NCBI GenBank assembly: GCA_025359105.1
Contig: JANYHK010000026.1
Location: 62,001 to 126,000 of the forward strand
Direction: 5' to 3'
Source: Myxococcales bacterium
Lineage (GTDB): Bacteria; Myxococcota_A; Polyangia; Polyangiales; Polyangiaceae
Length of the DNA stretch: 64,000 nucleotides
In this document: piece by piece, positions 8,461 through 17,389 of the stretch
How positions within the stretch are numbered: position 1 is the first letter of the stretch
How the letters are laid out: every line of letters starts with the position of its first letter
Notes under the pieces: model-generated
Databases searched by the model: none
The model's input: the letters and a program-made list of their open reading frames with translations, nothing else
What the model was told of the DNA's origin: nothing
Made by a program: the position numbers and the translations under genes

Positions 8461-9166
8461 CCGGAAGCGTGGCTCGCCCGGCCGCCGCGGGGTCGTCCTC
8501 GCCGCGGGGCTCGCAGTGCCGGCGCTCGCCGCGTGCAGCGCGCTCGTCGGGCTCGACGGGTTCGACAAGGTGGCGTGCGTGAGAGACTGCGACGCAGCGG
8601 CCACCGACGTCGCCGATGTGTACGTCGCGCCGGACGTGCAGACGATCGACGGGGGCGACGGCGGGCTCGACGCCCCCGTGGACACGAGCATCCCCATTCC
8701 CGAAGGCGCGAGCCCCACGAGCTGGGCGCGTTGGCCGATGCCGAACCCCGCAGACGCAGGCGGGCTCCTCGGCAGCGAGCACTCCTACGCCGTCAACGCC
8801 GACAACACCGTAACGGATCTGCGAACGAACCTCGTCTGGGGTCTGGTCGTCGGCGATGCGCAGTCGGCGAGCTTCGACAAGGCGATCAAGTACTGCGACA
8901 CATACGACACCGACGGGGGTACCAAGTGGCGCCTGCCGAGCCGGATCGAGCTGGTGACCCTGATCGACTACACGCGGGCGGCTCCTGCCGCGGCCATCGA
9001 TCCGACGGCGTTTGCCGGGGTGCCGGCCGGTTGGTTCTGGACCAGCTCGGTCGTTCGCCCGCCGACCCTGCCGTATCGCTTCTGGGCAGTGGACTTCGCG
9101 ACGGGCGCGGTGAGCGACACGCCTCCGGCCGGCGCACGAAACATCCTCTGCGTGAAGGGAACCTGA
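8447..9166 (+). CDS. DUF1566 (Lcl C-terminal type) lipoprotein
   Basis: About 239 residues from the ATG at 8447, which overlaps the previous stop by 14 bases. Signal peptide with lipobox (ALAACSALVG), Asp/Gly-rich linker, then a DUF1566 domain: NADNTVTDLRTNLVWGL, KWRLPSRIELVTLIDY, a WFWTSS strand, then FWAVDFATG and a final ILCVKG. This order (unmodified Trp strand, RLP motif, W-S-S, VDF-x-x-G, C-V) is typical of the fold, found in secreted and adhesin-like proteins. Third gene of the kinase run; the next gene starts immediately after its stop, so the two DUF1566 genes are almost certainly co-transcribed. Ligand unknown. Confidence 0.82.
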   Translation: MARSDRKRGSPGRRGVVLAAGLAVPALAACSALVGLDGFDKVACVRDCDAAATDVADVYVAPDVQTIDGGDGGLDAPVDTSIPIPEGASPTSWARWPMPNPADAGGLLGSEHSYAVNADNTVTDLRTNLVWGLVVGDAQSASFDKAIKYCDTYDTDGGTKWRLPSRIELVTLIDYTRAAPAAAIDPTAFAGVPAGWFWTSSVVRPPTLPYRFWAVDFATGAVSDTPPAGARNILCVKGT

Positions 9167-9661
9167 ATGAGATCCCCTCCCCACCGCCGCCACCGCCGCC
9201 GTCTCCTTCTCCGTCGCGCGGCCCCCCTCGCGCTCGTTCTCCTCGTGGCACCGGTCATGGCCGATGCTCCTCCGGATCAGTATCGTCCGTTCGTGCGGAC
9301 GGATGCCGAGATCCGCGACGCGCAGACGGGCCTCATCTGGCTGCGCGCGCCGACGGCCCCCGTCACCTTCGGCACCGCGCTCGCCGCGTGCCCGACCGGA
9401 GCGGCGACCTACCGCCTGCCCACCGTGAAGGAGCTGCTCACGCTCGTCGACGAGCAGCCGCACGACGAATACGAGAACGCCACGCTCGTCCCCAAGGCGA
9501 TCGACGGCAAGGCCTTTCCGCAGACGCCGTCGGTTCTATTCTGGAGCGGATCGCCGAACGCCACGGCCCCGACGACGGCGTGGGCCGTCGACTTCAAGAC
9601 CGGCGCGGCGAGCACCCACGCGAAAAGCGAGCTTCATCCCGCCCGCTGCGTGAGACCCTAG
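9167..9661 (+). CDS. Secreted DUF1566 protein
   Basis: 164 residues, zero-base spacing from the previous gene. Arg-rich n-region, signal peptide core (APLALVLLVAPVMADA) with an Ala-x-Ala-type cleavage site rather than a lipobox. Nearly all of the mature chain is one DUF1566 domain: IRDAQTGLIWLRA, YRLPTVKELLTLVD, VLFWSGS, WAVDFKTG, ending ARCVRP. It is a paralogue of the lipoprotein just upstream but lacks the lipid anchor, so the operon makes one anchored and one apparently soluble DUF1566 protein. Last gene of the run; a strong hairpin follows 20 bases after the stop. Confidence 0.82.
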   Translation: MRSPPHRRHRRRLLLRRAAPLALVLLVAPVMADAPPDQYRPFVRTDAEIRDAQTGLIWLRAPTAPVTFGTALAACPTGAATYRLPTVKELLTLVDEQPHDEYENATLVPKAIDGKAFPQTPSVLFWSGSPNATAPTTAWAVDFKTGAASTHAKSELHPARCVRP

Positions 9662-9680
9662 AACCCCCCACGCGTCGCTC

Positions 9681-9709
9681 CGCGAAGTCGTGCCTCGCAC
9701 GACACCGCG
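9681..9709 (+). terminator. Strong hairpin after the first kinase operon
   Basis: GTCGTGC and GCACGAC form a perfect 7-bp stem with a CTC loop, and flanking CGCG arms add a second stem across an AA/AC internal loop. It starts 20 bases after the stop of the last DUF1566 gene. No T-run, so termination efficiency is uncertain. Confidence 0.5.
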
Positions 9710-9759
9710 GGAGACGCGGTCCCAGCCCAACCGGGGTCATTCGCACATTCTTTCATACG

Positions 9760-9775
9760 CTTACGAATACGTAAG
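9760..9775 (+). promoter_or_regulatory. Palindrome upstream of the clan-CD-like lipoprotein
   Basis: CTTACG and CGTAAG are perfect inverted arms around AATA, in a locally AT-rich stretch 57-72 bases before the lipoprotein start. Position and symmetry fit an operator or promoter-proximal regulator site. The binding protein is unknown. Confidence 0.35.
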
Positions 9776-9831
9776 AAAAGGTGCGACAAGCTGCCGCGGT
9801 GGGTGTCAGGGCGGTGAAGGGATTCACCACC

Positions 9832-11145
9832 ATGCTCACTCGCACTTCGAAATATTTGGTTCTCGCTGGCGCTCTTCTGGCTGGCTGCTCCGCGGCACCC
9901 CAGGACGGTGAGGTCGACCAAGGCGAAGGCGAGTTCAGCAGCCCGAACTCCACGCTCGTCGACTTCGACTTCGACGGCGCGCTCGAGACCGACTCGGTCT
10001 TCGGCAGCGGCAAGAGCGAGATCCAGGATCAGATGCTCTACACGATCGGCCATCTCAACACCGATCGCAGTGTCGGACGCCTGGACAGGCTCACGCTCAG
10101 CAACGTGAAGACGACCGCCATCGCCGGCGGCAGGACGCGCGTGACCTACCACGCGACGCTTCCCGTCGCCTGGGGCAGCAAGAGGACGATCCCGTCCTCC
10201 TACACGCTGACCATCCCCAAGGACGTGAGCTTCGACGGCCAGGAGAGCTTCACCACGAAGTACAAGGCCGCCTGCGTGGACTTCGGCGCGCACGAAGTCT
10301 CGTCCGACAACATGTGGTACTATTACCGCCCGCACGCGAGCGGCTGCCGCATCGACGCGGCCGACGCGCTCACGTTCCGCGCGACGGTGAAGCGCTCGAC
10401 GGAGAACAGCACCGGCAAGTTCCCCGAGTACCAGAAGGTCTGGGAAGACAACCAGCTGAACGTCGTCGCGATCTTCGGCAAGTTCGAGGACGGGAAGACC
10501 TCCTCCAGCGACGCCGGAATCGCCGGATTCAACCAGTTCGTTCGCACGGTGCAGAGCGAGTTCCGCGGGCAGACCGTGGTGACGACGCCGGCGCAGCTCC
10601 CGACGGACCTGGGAGTGAGCTCCCCCGACGTGACGTTCGCCGTCACGCTCGCAGACGGCAAACAGGTCAACGTGACGGCGCTGCTAGTCGACAACATCAG
10701 CCAGACGAGCGCAACGTTCGATGCCCGCTACGAGAGCCTCTCCACCACCGCCGACGTCATCGCCTACAACGGCCACGCCGGCCTGGGGCAGAACGTGCGC
10801 GCGCTCGGCCGCAAGGGGAAGTTCGTGCCCAAGCAGTACGTCATCGTCTTCATGAACGGCTGCGACACGTTCTCCTACGTCGATGGCTCGCTCGCGCAGA
10901 CGCGCGCCGCGCTGAACCCCGACGATCCGACCGGGACGAAGTACATGGAGTTCGTGACCAACGCGATGCCGGCCTTCTTTTCTTCGATGCCGACCGCGTC
11001 GCTCTCGCTCATCCGCGGCCTCATGAAGACGAGCGCCCCGCAGACGTACGACCAGATGTTCAAGAGCGTCGACCGCTCGCAGATGGTGCTCGTGACCGGT
11101 GAAGAGGACAACGCGTTCCGCCCGGGCATGCCCATCGGTCACTGA
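9832..11145 (+). CDS. Lipoprotein with possible clan-CD (caspase/gingipain-like) His/Cys pair
   Basis: 437 residues from the ATG preceding MLTRTSKYLVLAG; upstream in-frame codons from 9781 are not part of a signal peptide. Lipobox LLAGC near residue 18. The N-terminal two-thirds is a beta-rich domain of unknown family. The C-terminal third has a hydrophobic strand followed by His-Gly-like VIAYNGHAGLG, and about 35 residues later a second hydrophobic strand ending VIVFMNGCDTFSYVDG. A strand-His followed by a strand-Cys is the hallmark arrangement of clan CD peptidases (caspases, gingipains, CHAT), so this may be a secreted protease or an inactive relative. No family assignment is certain. Single transcription unit. 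Confidence 0.75.
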   Translation: MLTRTSKYLVLAGALLAGCSAAPQDGEVDQGEGEFSSPNSTLVDFDFDGALETDSVFGSGKSEIQDQMLYTIGHLNTDRSVGRLDRLTLSNVKTTAIAGGRTRVTYHATLPVAWGSKRTIPSSYTLTIPKDVSFDGQESFTTKYKAACVDFGAHEVSSDNMWYYYRPHASGCRIDAADALTFRATVKRSTENSTGKFPEYQKVWEDNQLNVVAIFGKFEDGKTSSSDAGIAGFNQFVRTVQSEFRGQTVVTTPAQLPTDLGVSSPDVTFAVTLADGKQVNVTALLVDNISQTSATFDARYESLSTTADVIAYNGHAGLGQNVRALGRKGKFVPKQYVIVFMNGCDTFSYVDGSLAQTRAALNPDDPTGTKYMEFVTNAMPAFFSSMPTASLSLIRGLMKTSAPQTYDQMFKSVDRSQMVLVTGEEDNAFRPGMPIGH

Positions 11146-11199
11146 ACCGACCCATCCCCGACGCGGAATCCCATGTCCCGTGGGCGAGCAGGACGGCGA

Positions 11200-12027
11200 T
11201 CATCGGACCTTCTCGGCGCGCGCGCGGAGGCGCCACGCGCTGGGAAGCTCGCCGGTGCGCTTCCGGAAGAGCGCGTTGAAGTGCTGCAGCGACGCGCAGC
11301 CGGCCTCGATCGCGATCGTCGTGAGCGGCGCGTTCCCGTCGCGGAGGAGGGCCTTCCCCTTGCGAACGCGCGCGTCGATCATCTCGAGCTGGAACGTCGT
11401 GCCCACGTCGGTCAGCCTCCGTTGAAGTGAGCGATCCGACATGCCGAGCGCCTTGGCCGCGGCGGCGACGGCCAACCCGCGCAGGTTCGCGTCGAGTAGG
11501 GCGCGGAGTGCGCCGAGAAACGGCGGCGTCCCCGAGGCCTCCGCGTACATCACGTCGAGCGAGGCCGCGAGCAGGCCGGGCGCGGGCTCGCCCAACCACG
11601 CGAGCGCCGCGCGGGGGTCTTCGAACGAACGAACCGGATACGGGAGCGCCAGCACCTCGCTGGCGCCGGCGACGATCGCGCCGCCCAGCCCCTTGGCGTG
11701 CACGATGGCAAGCCGCGTGACCCAGTCCTTCAAGGCGTCGCCGTGGCGCACGACGTAGCGTTCGAGGGCGCGGAAGGCGGTCTCGTCGCCCCCCTCGAGA
11801 CGACTCGCGTCCACGATCGACGCGTGCGGTGAGGCGGGCGGCGCGAGCTCGAGCACCAGCGATCGACCTAGCTCGAAGGCATCCGCCTTGCCCGGCCTTC
11901 CCCAGAGGACGATGCCCCACAGCCCCGCGTGCGCGCAGAAATGCACGAAGGTCGCCCCCGCGACGTAGCGCCCGACGGGATCGTGCCCGAGCTCCTCGAC
12001 GGTCGCGCCCCGCATGATCCCGCGCAT
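11200..12027 (-). CDS. AraC-family transcriptional regulator
   Basis: About 275 residues from the ATG at 12027 (a second ATG lies 12 bases later); the much longer upstream frame is Arg-rich non-protein sequence. The N-terminal part looks like the AraC-type ligand/arabinose-binding-like regulatory domain of the OruR/GadX kind (ATVEELGHDPVGRYVAGATF). The C-terminal ~90 residues form the double helix-turn-helix: LRGLAVAAAAKALGMSDRSL, LRRL-type recognition helix, then ATIAIEAGCAS and LQHFNALFRKRTGELPSAWR. A cytoplasmic DNA-binding protein. Divergent from a beta-lactamase-fold hydrolase 98 bases away, which is its most likely target along with itself. Inducer unknown. Confidence 0.87.
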   Translation of the reverse strand: MRGIMRGATVEELGHDPVGRYVAGATFVHFCAHAGLWGIVLWGRPGKADAFELGRSLVLELAPPASPHASIVDASRLEGGDETAFRALERYVVRHGDALKDWVTRLAIVHAKGLGGAIVAGASEVLALPYPVRSFEDPRAALAWLGEPAPGLLAASLDVMYAEASGTPPFLGALRALLDANLRGLAVAAAAKALGMSDRSLQRRLTDVGTTFQLEMIDARVRKGKALLRDGNAPLTTIAIEAGCASLQHFNALFRKRTGELPSAWRLRARAEKVR

Positions 12028-12125
12028 CCTGAACGAGCTTACGGGGCCGATTGGCGCACGCAAATCAGCGATTGGCGCGCGCGAGGAGGCGGGGCGGCGC
12101 GGCGAGTGGCTAATGTTCTGGTGCC

Positions 12126-13379
12126 GTGCGCCACCCCGCGATCCAGGCTCCGCTCCTTGTCGCGCTCGCCGCGCTCGCCGCCCTCGCCGCGCTCGTCGCC
12201 TGCGCCGTCTCACCGCGGCCGGATGCGCCGGAGCTTCCGCCCTCGGCGAGCCCCGGAGCGCCCTCTTTAGAAGACGCCGGCCTGCCCGCAGCACTCCCTC
12301 CGCCCGCGTTGGCGGATGCGCAGGCCCCGCCGGACGCCGGCGCCGCCGTGCCCTACCCGGTCCCCGATTGGCCGACCGGCACCCCCGAAGCGAACGGGAT
12401 GAGGAGCGCCGGGCTCGACCTCGCCGCGGCCGTCGCGGAGGCGACCCAGTCGTTCTGCCTCCTCGTCATCCGCCATGGGGTCCTCGTCTACGAGCGTTAC
12501 TGGAACGGGCACGATGCCCACTCGAAGGATCCGTCGTGGTCCATCGCGAAGTCGTACACGAGCGCGCTCGTCGGGATCGCGATCGATCGCGGAGACATCG
12601 CCGGCCTCGACCAGAGCGCCGCCGACTTCGTTCCCGAGTGGCGAGGGACCGATCGCGCGGCGATCACGATCCGGCATCTGGTCAGCATGACGTCCGGCCT
12701 CAAGTGGGACGTCTTCGAGGACTACGTGAGCCTGGCCACGATCGCGAAGGACGACACGGCGTTCGCGATCCATCGACCGCTTGCCCACCCGCCGGGCGCG
12801 GCCTGGACGTACGACAACGGCGGCGTGCAGGTGCTGGAGCGCGTGTTCCGCGCGGCCACGGGCGGGACGATCGAGGAGTACGCGAGGCTCCACCTCTGGT
12901 CGAAGCTCGGATCCGACGCGAGCTGGAAGCACGATCCGTCCGGCAACCCCACCACGTACGCCAACGTGCTCGCGTCGTGCCGCGATCACGCGCGCCTGGG
13001 CTACCTGTACCTGCACGGCGGGCGATGGGCGGGGGAGCAGATTGTCCCGAGCGCGTTCGTGGCCGCGACCCTGACGCCGTCGCAAACGGTCAACCGAGCG
13101 TACGGCTACCTGTGGTGGCTGAACGCGGAGACGCCGGCGCAGGATGCGATGAGCGCCGCGTGGCCGGGACGCATGGTCCCCTTCGCGCCCAGAGATCTGT
13201 TCGCGGCGCGTGGGTTCGGAAACCAGTTCATCGACGTCATCCCGAGCCTGGACTTGCTGGTGGTACGCTTCGGGCAAGATCCCATGGGGAAGTTCGATCC
13301 CGCGACCCTCGCGGTCGACTCTCGGTTCGAGAGGCACGACAAGATCCTGGAGCCCGTCCTCGGGGCCATCGCGGAGTGA
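12126..13379 (+). CDS. Beta-lactamase-fold serine hydrolase, lipoprotein
   Basis: 417 residues with a GTG start. Signal peptide of Leu/Ala repeats with lipobox ALVAC, then a Pro/Ala/Asp linker (about residues 25-80). The catalytic domain is of the serine beta-lactamase/DD-peptidase/esterase type: SxxK as SIAK (DPSWSIAKSYTSALVG), Tyr-x-Asn as TYDNGG, and a C-terminal ARGFGNQF in place of the KTG triad, as in EstB-like esterases and 6-aminohexanoate-dimer hydrolases. Acts outside the cytoplasm. The substrate is more probably an ester or amide than a beta-lactam. Divergent from the AraC gene; followed 4 bases later by another lipoprotein. Confidence 0.87.
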   Translation: MRHPAIQAPLLVALAALAALAALVACAVSPRPDAPELPPSASPGAPSLEDAGLPAALPPPALADAQAPPDAGAAVPYPVPDWPTGTPEANGMRSAGLDLAAAVAEATQSFCLLVIRHGVLVYERYWNGHDAHSKDPSWSIAKSYTSALVGIAIDRGDIAGLDQSAADFVPEWRGTDRAAITIRHLVSMTSGLKWDVFEDYVSLATIAKDDTAFAIHRPLAHPPGAAWTYDNGGVQVLERVFRAATGGTIEEYARLHLWSKLGSDASWKHDPSGNPTTYANVLASCRDHARLGYLYLHGGRWAGEQIVPSAFVAATLTPSQTVNRAYGYLWWLNAETPAQDAMSAAWPGRMVPFAPRDLFAARGFGNQFIDVIPSLDLLVVRFGQDPMGKFDPATLAVDSRFERHDKILEPVLGAIAE

Positions 13380-13383
13380 ACAG

Positions 13384-14289
13384 GTGAAGGCCGAGTCTGC
13401 GTTGTGGTTCGTTCTCTGCGGCGGCGCCGTGGGCTGCGGCGCCGTCGGCTGCGGCGGAGGCGCGCCCACGGCCTCGCCCGATCCCGCGTCGACCGGAACG
13501 ACCTCGGACGCCGGTGGGTCGCCTCTGGACGGCGGCGGACGGACCCTGGACTCGGCGCTCCCGGAGCCCGACGCGGCGGTGACGGGCACGGACTCCGATC
13601 ACGACGGCATCGACGACGCGCGCGAGAACGAATGGATGGCTGCCTACTTGCCGTACATCTCGCTCGCCCCAGGCGATGGCTGCAAGACGCACGGCGTCCT
13701 CGCGCGCGTGTCGCCGCACCCGAAGGAGAAGGGGCGCGTGATGCTCTGGTACGACATCCTCTACGACGCAGACTGCGGCGCGAGCGGGCACGCGGGCGAC
13801 GACGAGATGATCGGCGTCGTCGTCGATCCCACCAAGGCCGCGCCTGCGGGAATCCTGGCGGTGCGCGCGATATCCCACCAGGGCACGCCGTGCGAGCACG
13901 TCACGACGTGCGGACAGTGCGGCGGCATGACCGCGTGCACCATGGCGTCGCGCAACGGCAAGGACTACCCGGTCGTGTATCCGTCGAAGGACAAGCACGG
14001 CAACTACGTGAGCGCGTCGACGTGCGCCGCGAGCTTCGTCTGCGACTTCGGCGGCTGCGCGCTCTCGGCGGCCGCCGACGCGCCTCCCCTCGTCAACGTA
14101 GGCGAGCCCGATCATCCGCTCGTGCACGATCTCTCGAAGGACGGCTTCGTGACCGCCGCGAACGGCTGGACGCACGCCGAGCTGATGGGCTTCGATCCGT
14201 GGAAGCCCGGCAAGTTCGGCGGCGCCGGCGACGTCTCGAAGGATCTCGTCGACCCCGCCTTCGTCGTCGACACGAGCGGCTGCCCCTGA
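13384..14289 (+). CDS. Secreted Cys-containing lipoprotein, unknown function
   Basis: About 301 residues from a GTG four bases after the preceding stop; the frame is open further upstream but overlaps the hydrolase. Signal-like start (ALWFVLCGGAVGCG) with a small internal duplication of GAVGCG, then a Ser/Asp/Gly linker. The mature part opens with DSDHDGIDDAREN, a Ca-binding thrombospondin-type-3-like motif, followed by a domain with Cys pairs (CEHVTTCGQCGGMTAC) and conserved-looking His/Asp (HPLVHDLSKDGF). It is likely co-transcribed with the serine hydrolase, so it may share its regulation by the AraC protein. No enzyme family recognised. Confidence 0.72.
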   Translation: MKAESALWFVLCGGAVGCGAVGCGGGAPTASPDPASTGTTSDAGGSPLDGGGRTLDSALPEPDAAVTGTDSDHDGIDDARENEWMAAYLPYISLAPGDGCKTHGVLARVSPHPKEKGRVMLWYDILYDADCGASGHAGDDEMIGVVVDPTKAAPAGILAVRAISHQGTPCEHVTTCGQCGGMTACTMASRNGKDYPVVYPSKDKHGNYVSASTCAASFVCDFGGCALSAAADAPPLVNVGEPDHPLVHDLSKDGFVTAANGWTHAELMGFDPWKPGKFGGAGDVSKDLVDPAFVVDTSGCP

Positions 14290-14295
14290 GGGCGG

Positions 14296-15759
14296 TTACG
14301 TGAACAGCTCCGGCACGTTTCCGTTCACCTCACCGAGCGCGCTTGTGGCGAGGCCCGCGGCGTTCATCGCGCTCACAAGCACGTTCGCCGGGTGCTTGCC
14401 GGTCGCGACGACGTGCTTGCCCGGCTTCAAGCCACCGGCGCGGCCGGCGATGAGGCACGCCATGTTCTCCGTCGAGTGGGAGCTCCACTGCTTTCCGCTC
14501 GCCGGATCGAAGCCGTGCCCGCCTTCGTGCAGCATCACCGCGACCGTGTTGTCGAGCAAGTTGCCCGCGCCTTCGGCGGTCCCCTTCAGCTTGCCGATCA
14601 GGTAGGCGAAGTGCTTCATGTGCCAGGCGATCGCCTTGCTCATCTGCAGAGTGACGTCCTTGCCGGGGAGGCCGTGATGACCGATCTCGTGCAGATCGCT
14701 CGCCTGCCCCGTCGCGCCGAACATGTTGAGGTGCGATTGGGCCATCGTGAGCTGCAGCGACGCGACGCGCGTGAGATCGCACACGATCGCCATGTGAATC
14801 AGATCGCAGAAGACCTTCGCGCGCTGGTCCTCGCCGCTGTAGCCCAGGTTCTGATCGAACGTGGACCCCTGGTTGCCGCCCAGCGCGGGATCGGCGCCGG
14901 GATCGCCGGGCTTCAGGCACGTGGCGGACGCGACGGGGGGGATAGCGCCGATGCGCCGCTCCAGATCGCGGATCTCGTCGAGGTGGGCCTGCAGCCGCAG
15001 CCGATCGGCGGCGCCGAGGCGCGTGAGGAGCCGACCCGTGCGCTTGTCGAGGAGGTCGAGCACGCTCTTGCGTTGCCGGAGCTCGAGCTCCGCTGCCTTC
15101 TGCGCCCCCGTGTTGTCCGGCGGGACGAAGCTCGAAAAGAGGGAGTCGAACGCTTGTTTGGGGCTGACCGTGGCGGGGATCGGCGTCGGCTTCTTCCCCG
15201 CGCCCGCGGACTTGTACGAGATGATGTCGCGCCCGTACGGCGCGGAAACGCTCAGGTACCAGGCGGCTTGAACGCGGAAGACGAGCGACTTGAACGTGGT
15301 GGAGCCCGCGATCGCGTCGGCCACGAGCTGGTCGGACGTCGCCCCCATCACGGTCTGCGCAGGGTCCGAGCGCATGCCCGAGAAGAGCGGGCTGAGCGAG
15401 TTGATGTGGAAGTCGTCGGACCGACCACCGGCGGGAATGGCGCCGCCGTTGTCGAACGCGGTCGGGATCTTGAGCCCCGAGACGACAGAGACGTCCCCCT
15501 GCACGGCCGCGAGCGGCGCGAGGGCGCTCTTGAGATCGTAGTTGGCGCCGACGGTGTTGGGGACGTAGTCGTTGATGAGCGGATCGTCGTCGCCGCCGAG
15601 CGACTGGCCGTTGAAGCAGACGATGTACCGCTTGGGGATCGCGCCGGGCGGACCGGCGTGCGCGCCCTTCCCGTCGAACATGATCTCGAGCGCAGGCAGC
15701 GCGATCGCGACCCCGCCGATCCCGCGCAAGAGCGCACGCCGACCGAGCTTCAGCGCCAT
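14296..15759 (-). CDS. DUF1552 domain protein, Tat-exported
   Basis: 487 residues. Twin-arginine-type signal (GRRALLRGIGGVAIALPALE), then the DUF1552 signature start: PKRYIVCFNGQSLGGDD and a VSGLKIP segment, with SHSTENMACLIAG near the C-terminus. DUF1552 proteins occur mainly in Planctomycetes, Verrucomicrobia and myxobacteria, almost always beside a DUF1587/1592/1588/1585 cytochrome-like protein, as here: that gene lies 16 bases upstream on the same strand. The reaction is not established. Most of the fold resembles the alkaline-phosphatase-like DUF1501 group, but I do not see its full metal site. Exported folded, presumably after cofactor or metal loading. Confidence 0.88.
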   Translation of the reverse strand: MALKLGRRALLRGIGGVAIALPALEIMFDGKGAHAGPPGAIPKRYIVCFNGQSLGGDDDPLINDYVPNTVGANYDLKSALAPLAAVQGDVSVVSGLKIPTAFDNGGAIPAGGRSDDFHINSLSPLFSGMRSDPAQTVMGATSDQLVADAIAGSTTFKSLVFRVQAAWYLSVSAPYGRDIISYKSAGAGKKPTPIPATVSPKQAFDSLFSSFVPPDNTGAQKAAELELRQRKSVLDLLDKRTGRLLTRLGAADRLRLQAHLDEIRDLERRIGAIPPVASATCLKPGDPGADPALGGNQGSTFDQNLGYSGEDQRAKVFCDLIHMAIVCDLTRVASLQLTMAQSHLNMFGATGQASDLHEIGHHGLPGKDVTLQMSKAIAWHMKHFAYLIGKLKGTAEGAGNLLDNTVAVMLHEGGHGFDPASGKQWSSHSTENMACLIAGRAGGLKPGKHVVATGKHPANVLVSAMNAAGLATSALGEVNGNVPELFT

Positions 15760-15775
15760 GCGTCTTGCCCTCCCC

Positions 15776-17389
15776 TCATTGCGCTCTCCGGAAGCCGAAG
15801 CCGTTGTCGGCGACGACCTCGAGGAGCAGCGGCGCGAAGCCGTGGTCGTTCTGCACGAACTTGGTGGCGAGCCCCTGGATGACCGGGGTGTCCTCGGTCG
15901 CTTCGCGTCGCCCGGTCGCGAAGCGATAGAGCTGCGTCACGACGCACGCCTCGAGCTCGCCCGACGCGAGGAGCTTGTCGGCGAGGCCCGCCGGCCCGTT
16001 GAAGGGGCCGACGCCGAGGAGGTCACCGGCGCCGTCGATCGGACACTCGGGCTTGCCGGTCTCGGTCGCGCGGAAAACGCCGGCCTTGTCGTAGTTCTCG
16101 AGTCCGAAGCCGATCGGATCCATCTGCGAGTGGCAGCCCTTGCACGCGCCGTCGGTGGCGTGGGCCTTGTACTTGTCGATCTTGCAGTTGCCGGGCGCAT
16201 CGCTCGGCGGGTTGTCGCTCTTGGTGGTCGGCGGCGGGGCCGGAATCTCGCGGCACAACAGGCGGTTCTGTACGAACTTGCCGCGCTGGGTCGGGCTCGT
16301 GTCGGCGAACTTCGCGCCCGCCGAGAGGACCGCGCCGTGCGAGAGGATCCCCTTGCGTCCCGTGTTGCCGTACGCGACCCACGCGCCCGTCGTGCTGCCC
16401 GGTTTGGGTAGGCCGTAATGGTCGGCGAGAAAGTCGTTGGCGTACGTGTCGCTCGACGTGAAGAGGTCGAGGTACGACGACGGCTTGTCGAAGACCACGC
16501 GGTTGATGAGCGCCGCCGACTCTGCGCGGAGCGCCGCCGTGAGATCGGGCGGGTGTGGGAGCTGGTGAAAACTGAGCCAGAGCGCGTGGAAGCGGTTCAC
16601 GCGTTCGCGGGCGCGCGGGTTCGCCATGATCGTGACGGCCGCGGCGCGGATGTCGCCGGGGCTGCCCAGCTTCTGCGCCGCGGCGACGTCGAGGAGTGCG
16701 TCGTCGGGGGTCGTTCCCAGGAGGAAGTACGACAGCCGCGTCGCGACCTCGAAGTGATTCAGCTTGAAGACGCCGGGCACGCCCGCGACCTCGGTACCCA
16801 CCTCCACGCGGTAGAGGAACTCGACGTCCTGGAGCATCGCGCGGATCACGAGCTCCACGCCGACGTCGAAGGCGTTCCCTTCGACGGCGAAGGAGCCGAG
16901 CGCTGCGTACTCGTCGATCTCGGACGCCTCGAGAGGCCTCCGCAGCGCCCGCCGCCCGAACGTCGCGATGAACTTGCGCAGGCAGTCGGTGTCGGCTGGC
17001 CCGGTCGGCTGGCAGGGGACGATCTTCACATGGATCGCCGGATCGGCGAGCGCGCGCTTCGCCGCGTTGGTCGCCAGGGTCTCTGCGGCGTTGATGAGCG
17101 CCGGCGAGACGAGCTGCGTCATGTAGTTGTTGTCGAACGGATCGTTCACGTCCTCGGGCAACGTCGCGAAGCCGGAGTTGGTCGCGTCGCCGAGCAGGTC
17201 CCGCACCGTGTCGTCGTACTCGGTCCGCGTCAGCCGGCGCGCGCCGCTGACGACCGCCGTCTGCGCATGCGCGGCGTCGTTGGGCTTGGCGTTCGGATCG
17301 CGCGGCGGCAGGAGATCGCCGTCCGACGAGCAACCAACCATCGCCGCGAGGACGACGGCGGCGAGCGGCTCCCTCCACCTGTGACGCAT
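15776..17389 (-). CDS. DUF1587/DUF1592/DUF1588/DUF1585 protein with c-type haem motif, lipoprotein
   Basis: 537 residues from the ATG at 17389 (MRHRWREPLAAVV), which gives a signal peptide with lipobox MVGCS; the longer upstream frame is not signal-like. Order of parts: DUF1587-like start (RRLTRTEYDDTVRDLLG), DUF1595/1592 core (LRKFIATFGRRALRRPL and TRLSYFLLGTTPDD), DUF1588 with haem-binding CKGCHSQMDPIGFGLENYD, and a DUF1585 C-terminus (VTQLYRFATGRRE, LLLEVVADNGF). CxxCH and an envelope location fit a monohaem electron-transfer or redox enzyme. Precedes the DUF1552 gene by 16 bases, the usual pairing, so the two are probably one functional unit. Substrate unknown. Confidence 0.88.
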   Translation of the reverse strand: MRHRWREPLAAVVLAAMVGCSSDGDLLPPRDPNAKPNDAAHAQTAVVSGARRLTRTEYDDTVRDLLGDATNSGFATLPEDVNDPFDNNYMTQLVSPALINAAETLATNAAKRALADPAIHVKIVPCQPTGPADTDCLRKFIATFGRRALRRPLEASEIDEYAALGSFAVEGNAFDVGVELVIRAMLQDVEFLYRVEVGTEVAGVPGVFKLNHFEVATRLSYFLLGTTPDDALLDVAAAQKLGSPGDIRAAAVTIMANPRARERVNRFHALWLSFHQLPHPPDLTAALRAESAALINRVVFDKPSSYLDLFTSSDTYANDFLADHYGLPKPGSTTGAWVAYGNTGRKGILSHGAVLSAGAKFADTSPTQRGKFVQNRLLCREIPAPPPTTKSDNPPSDAPGNCKIDKYKAHATDGACKGCHSQMDPIGFGLENYDKAGVFRATETGKPECPIDGAGDLLGVGPFNGPAGLADKLLASGELEACVVTQLYRFATGRREATEDTPVIQGLATKFVQNDHGFAPLLLEVVADNGFGFRRAQ

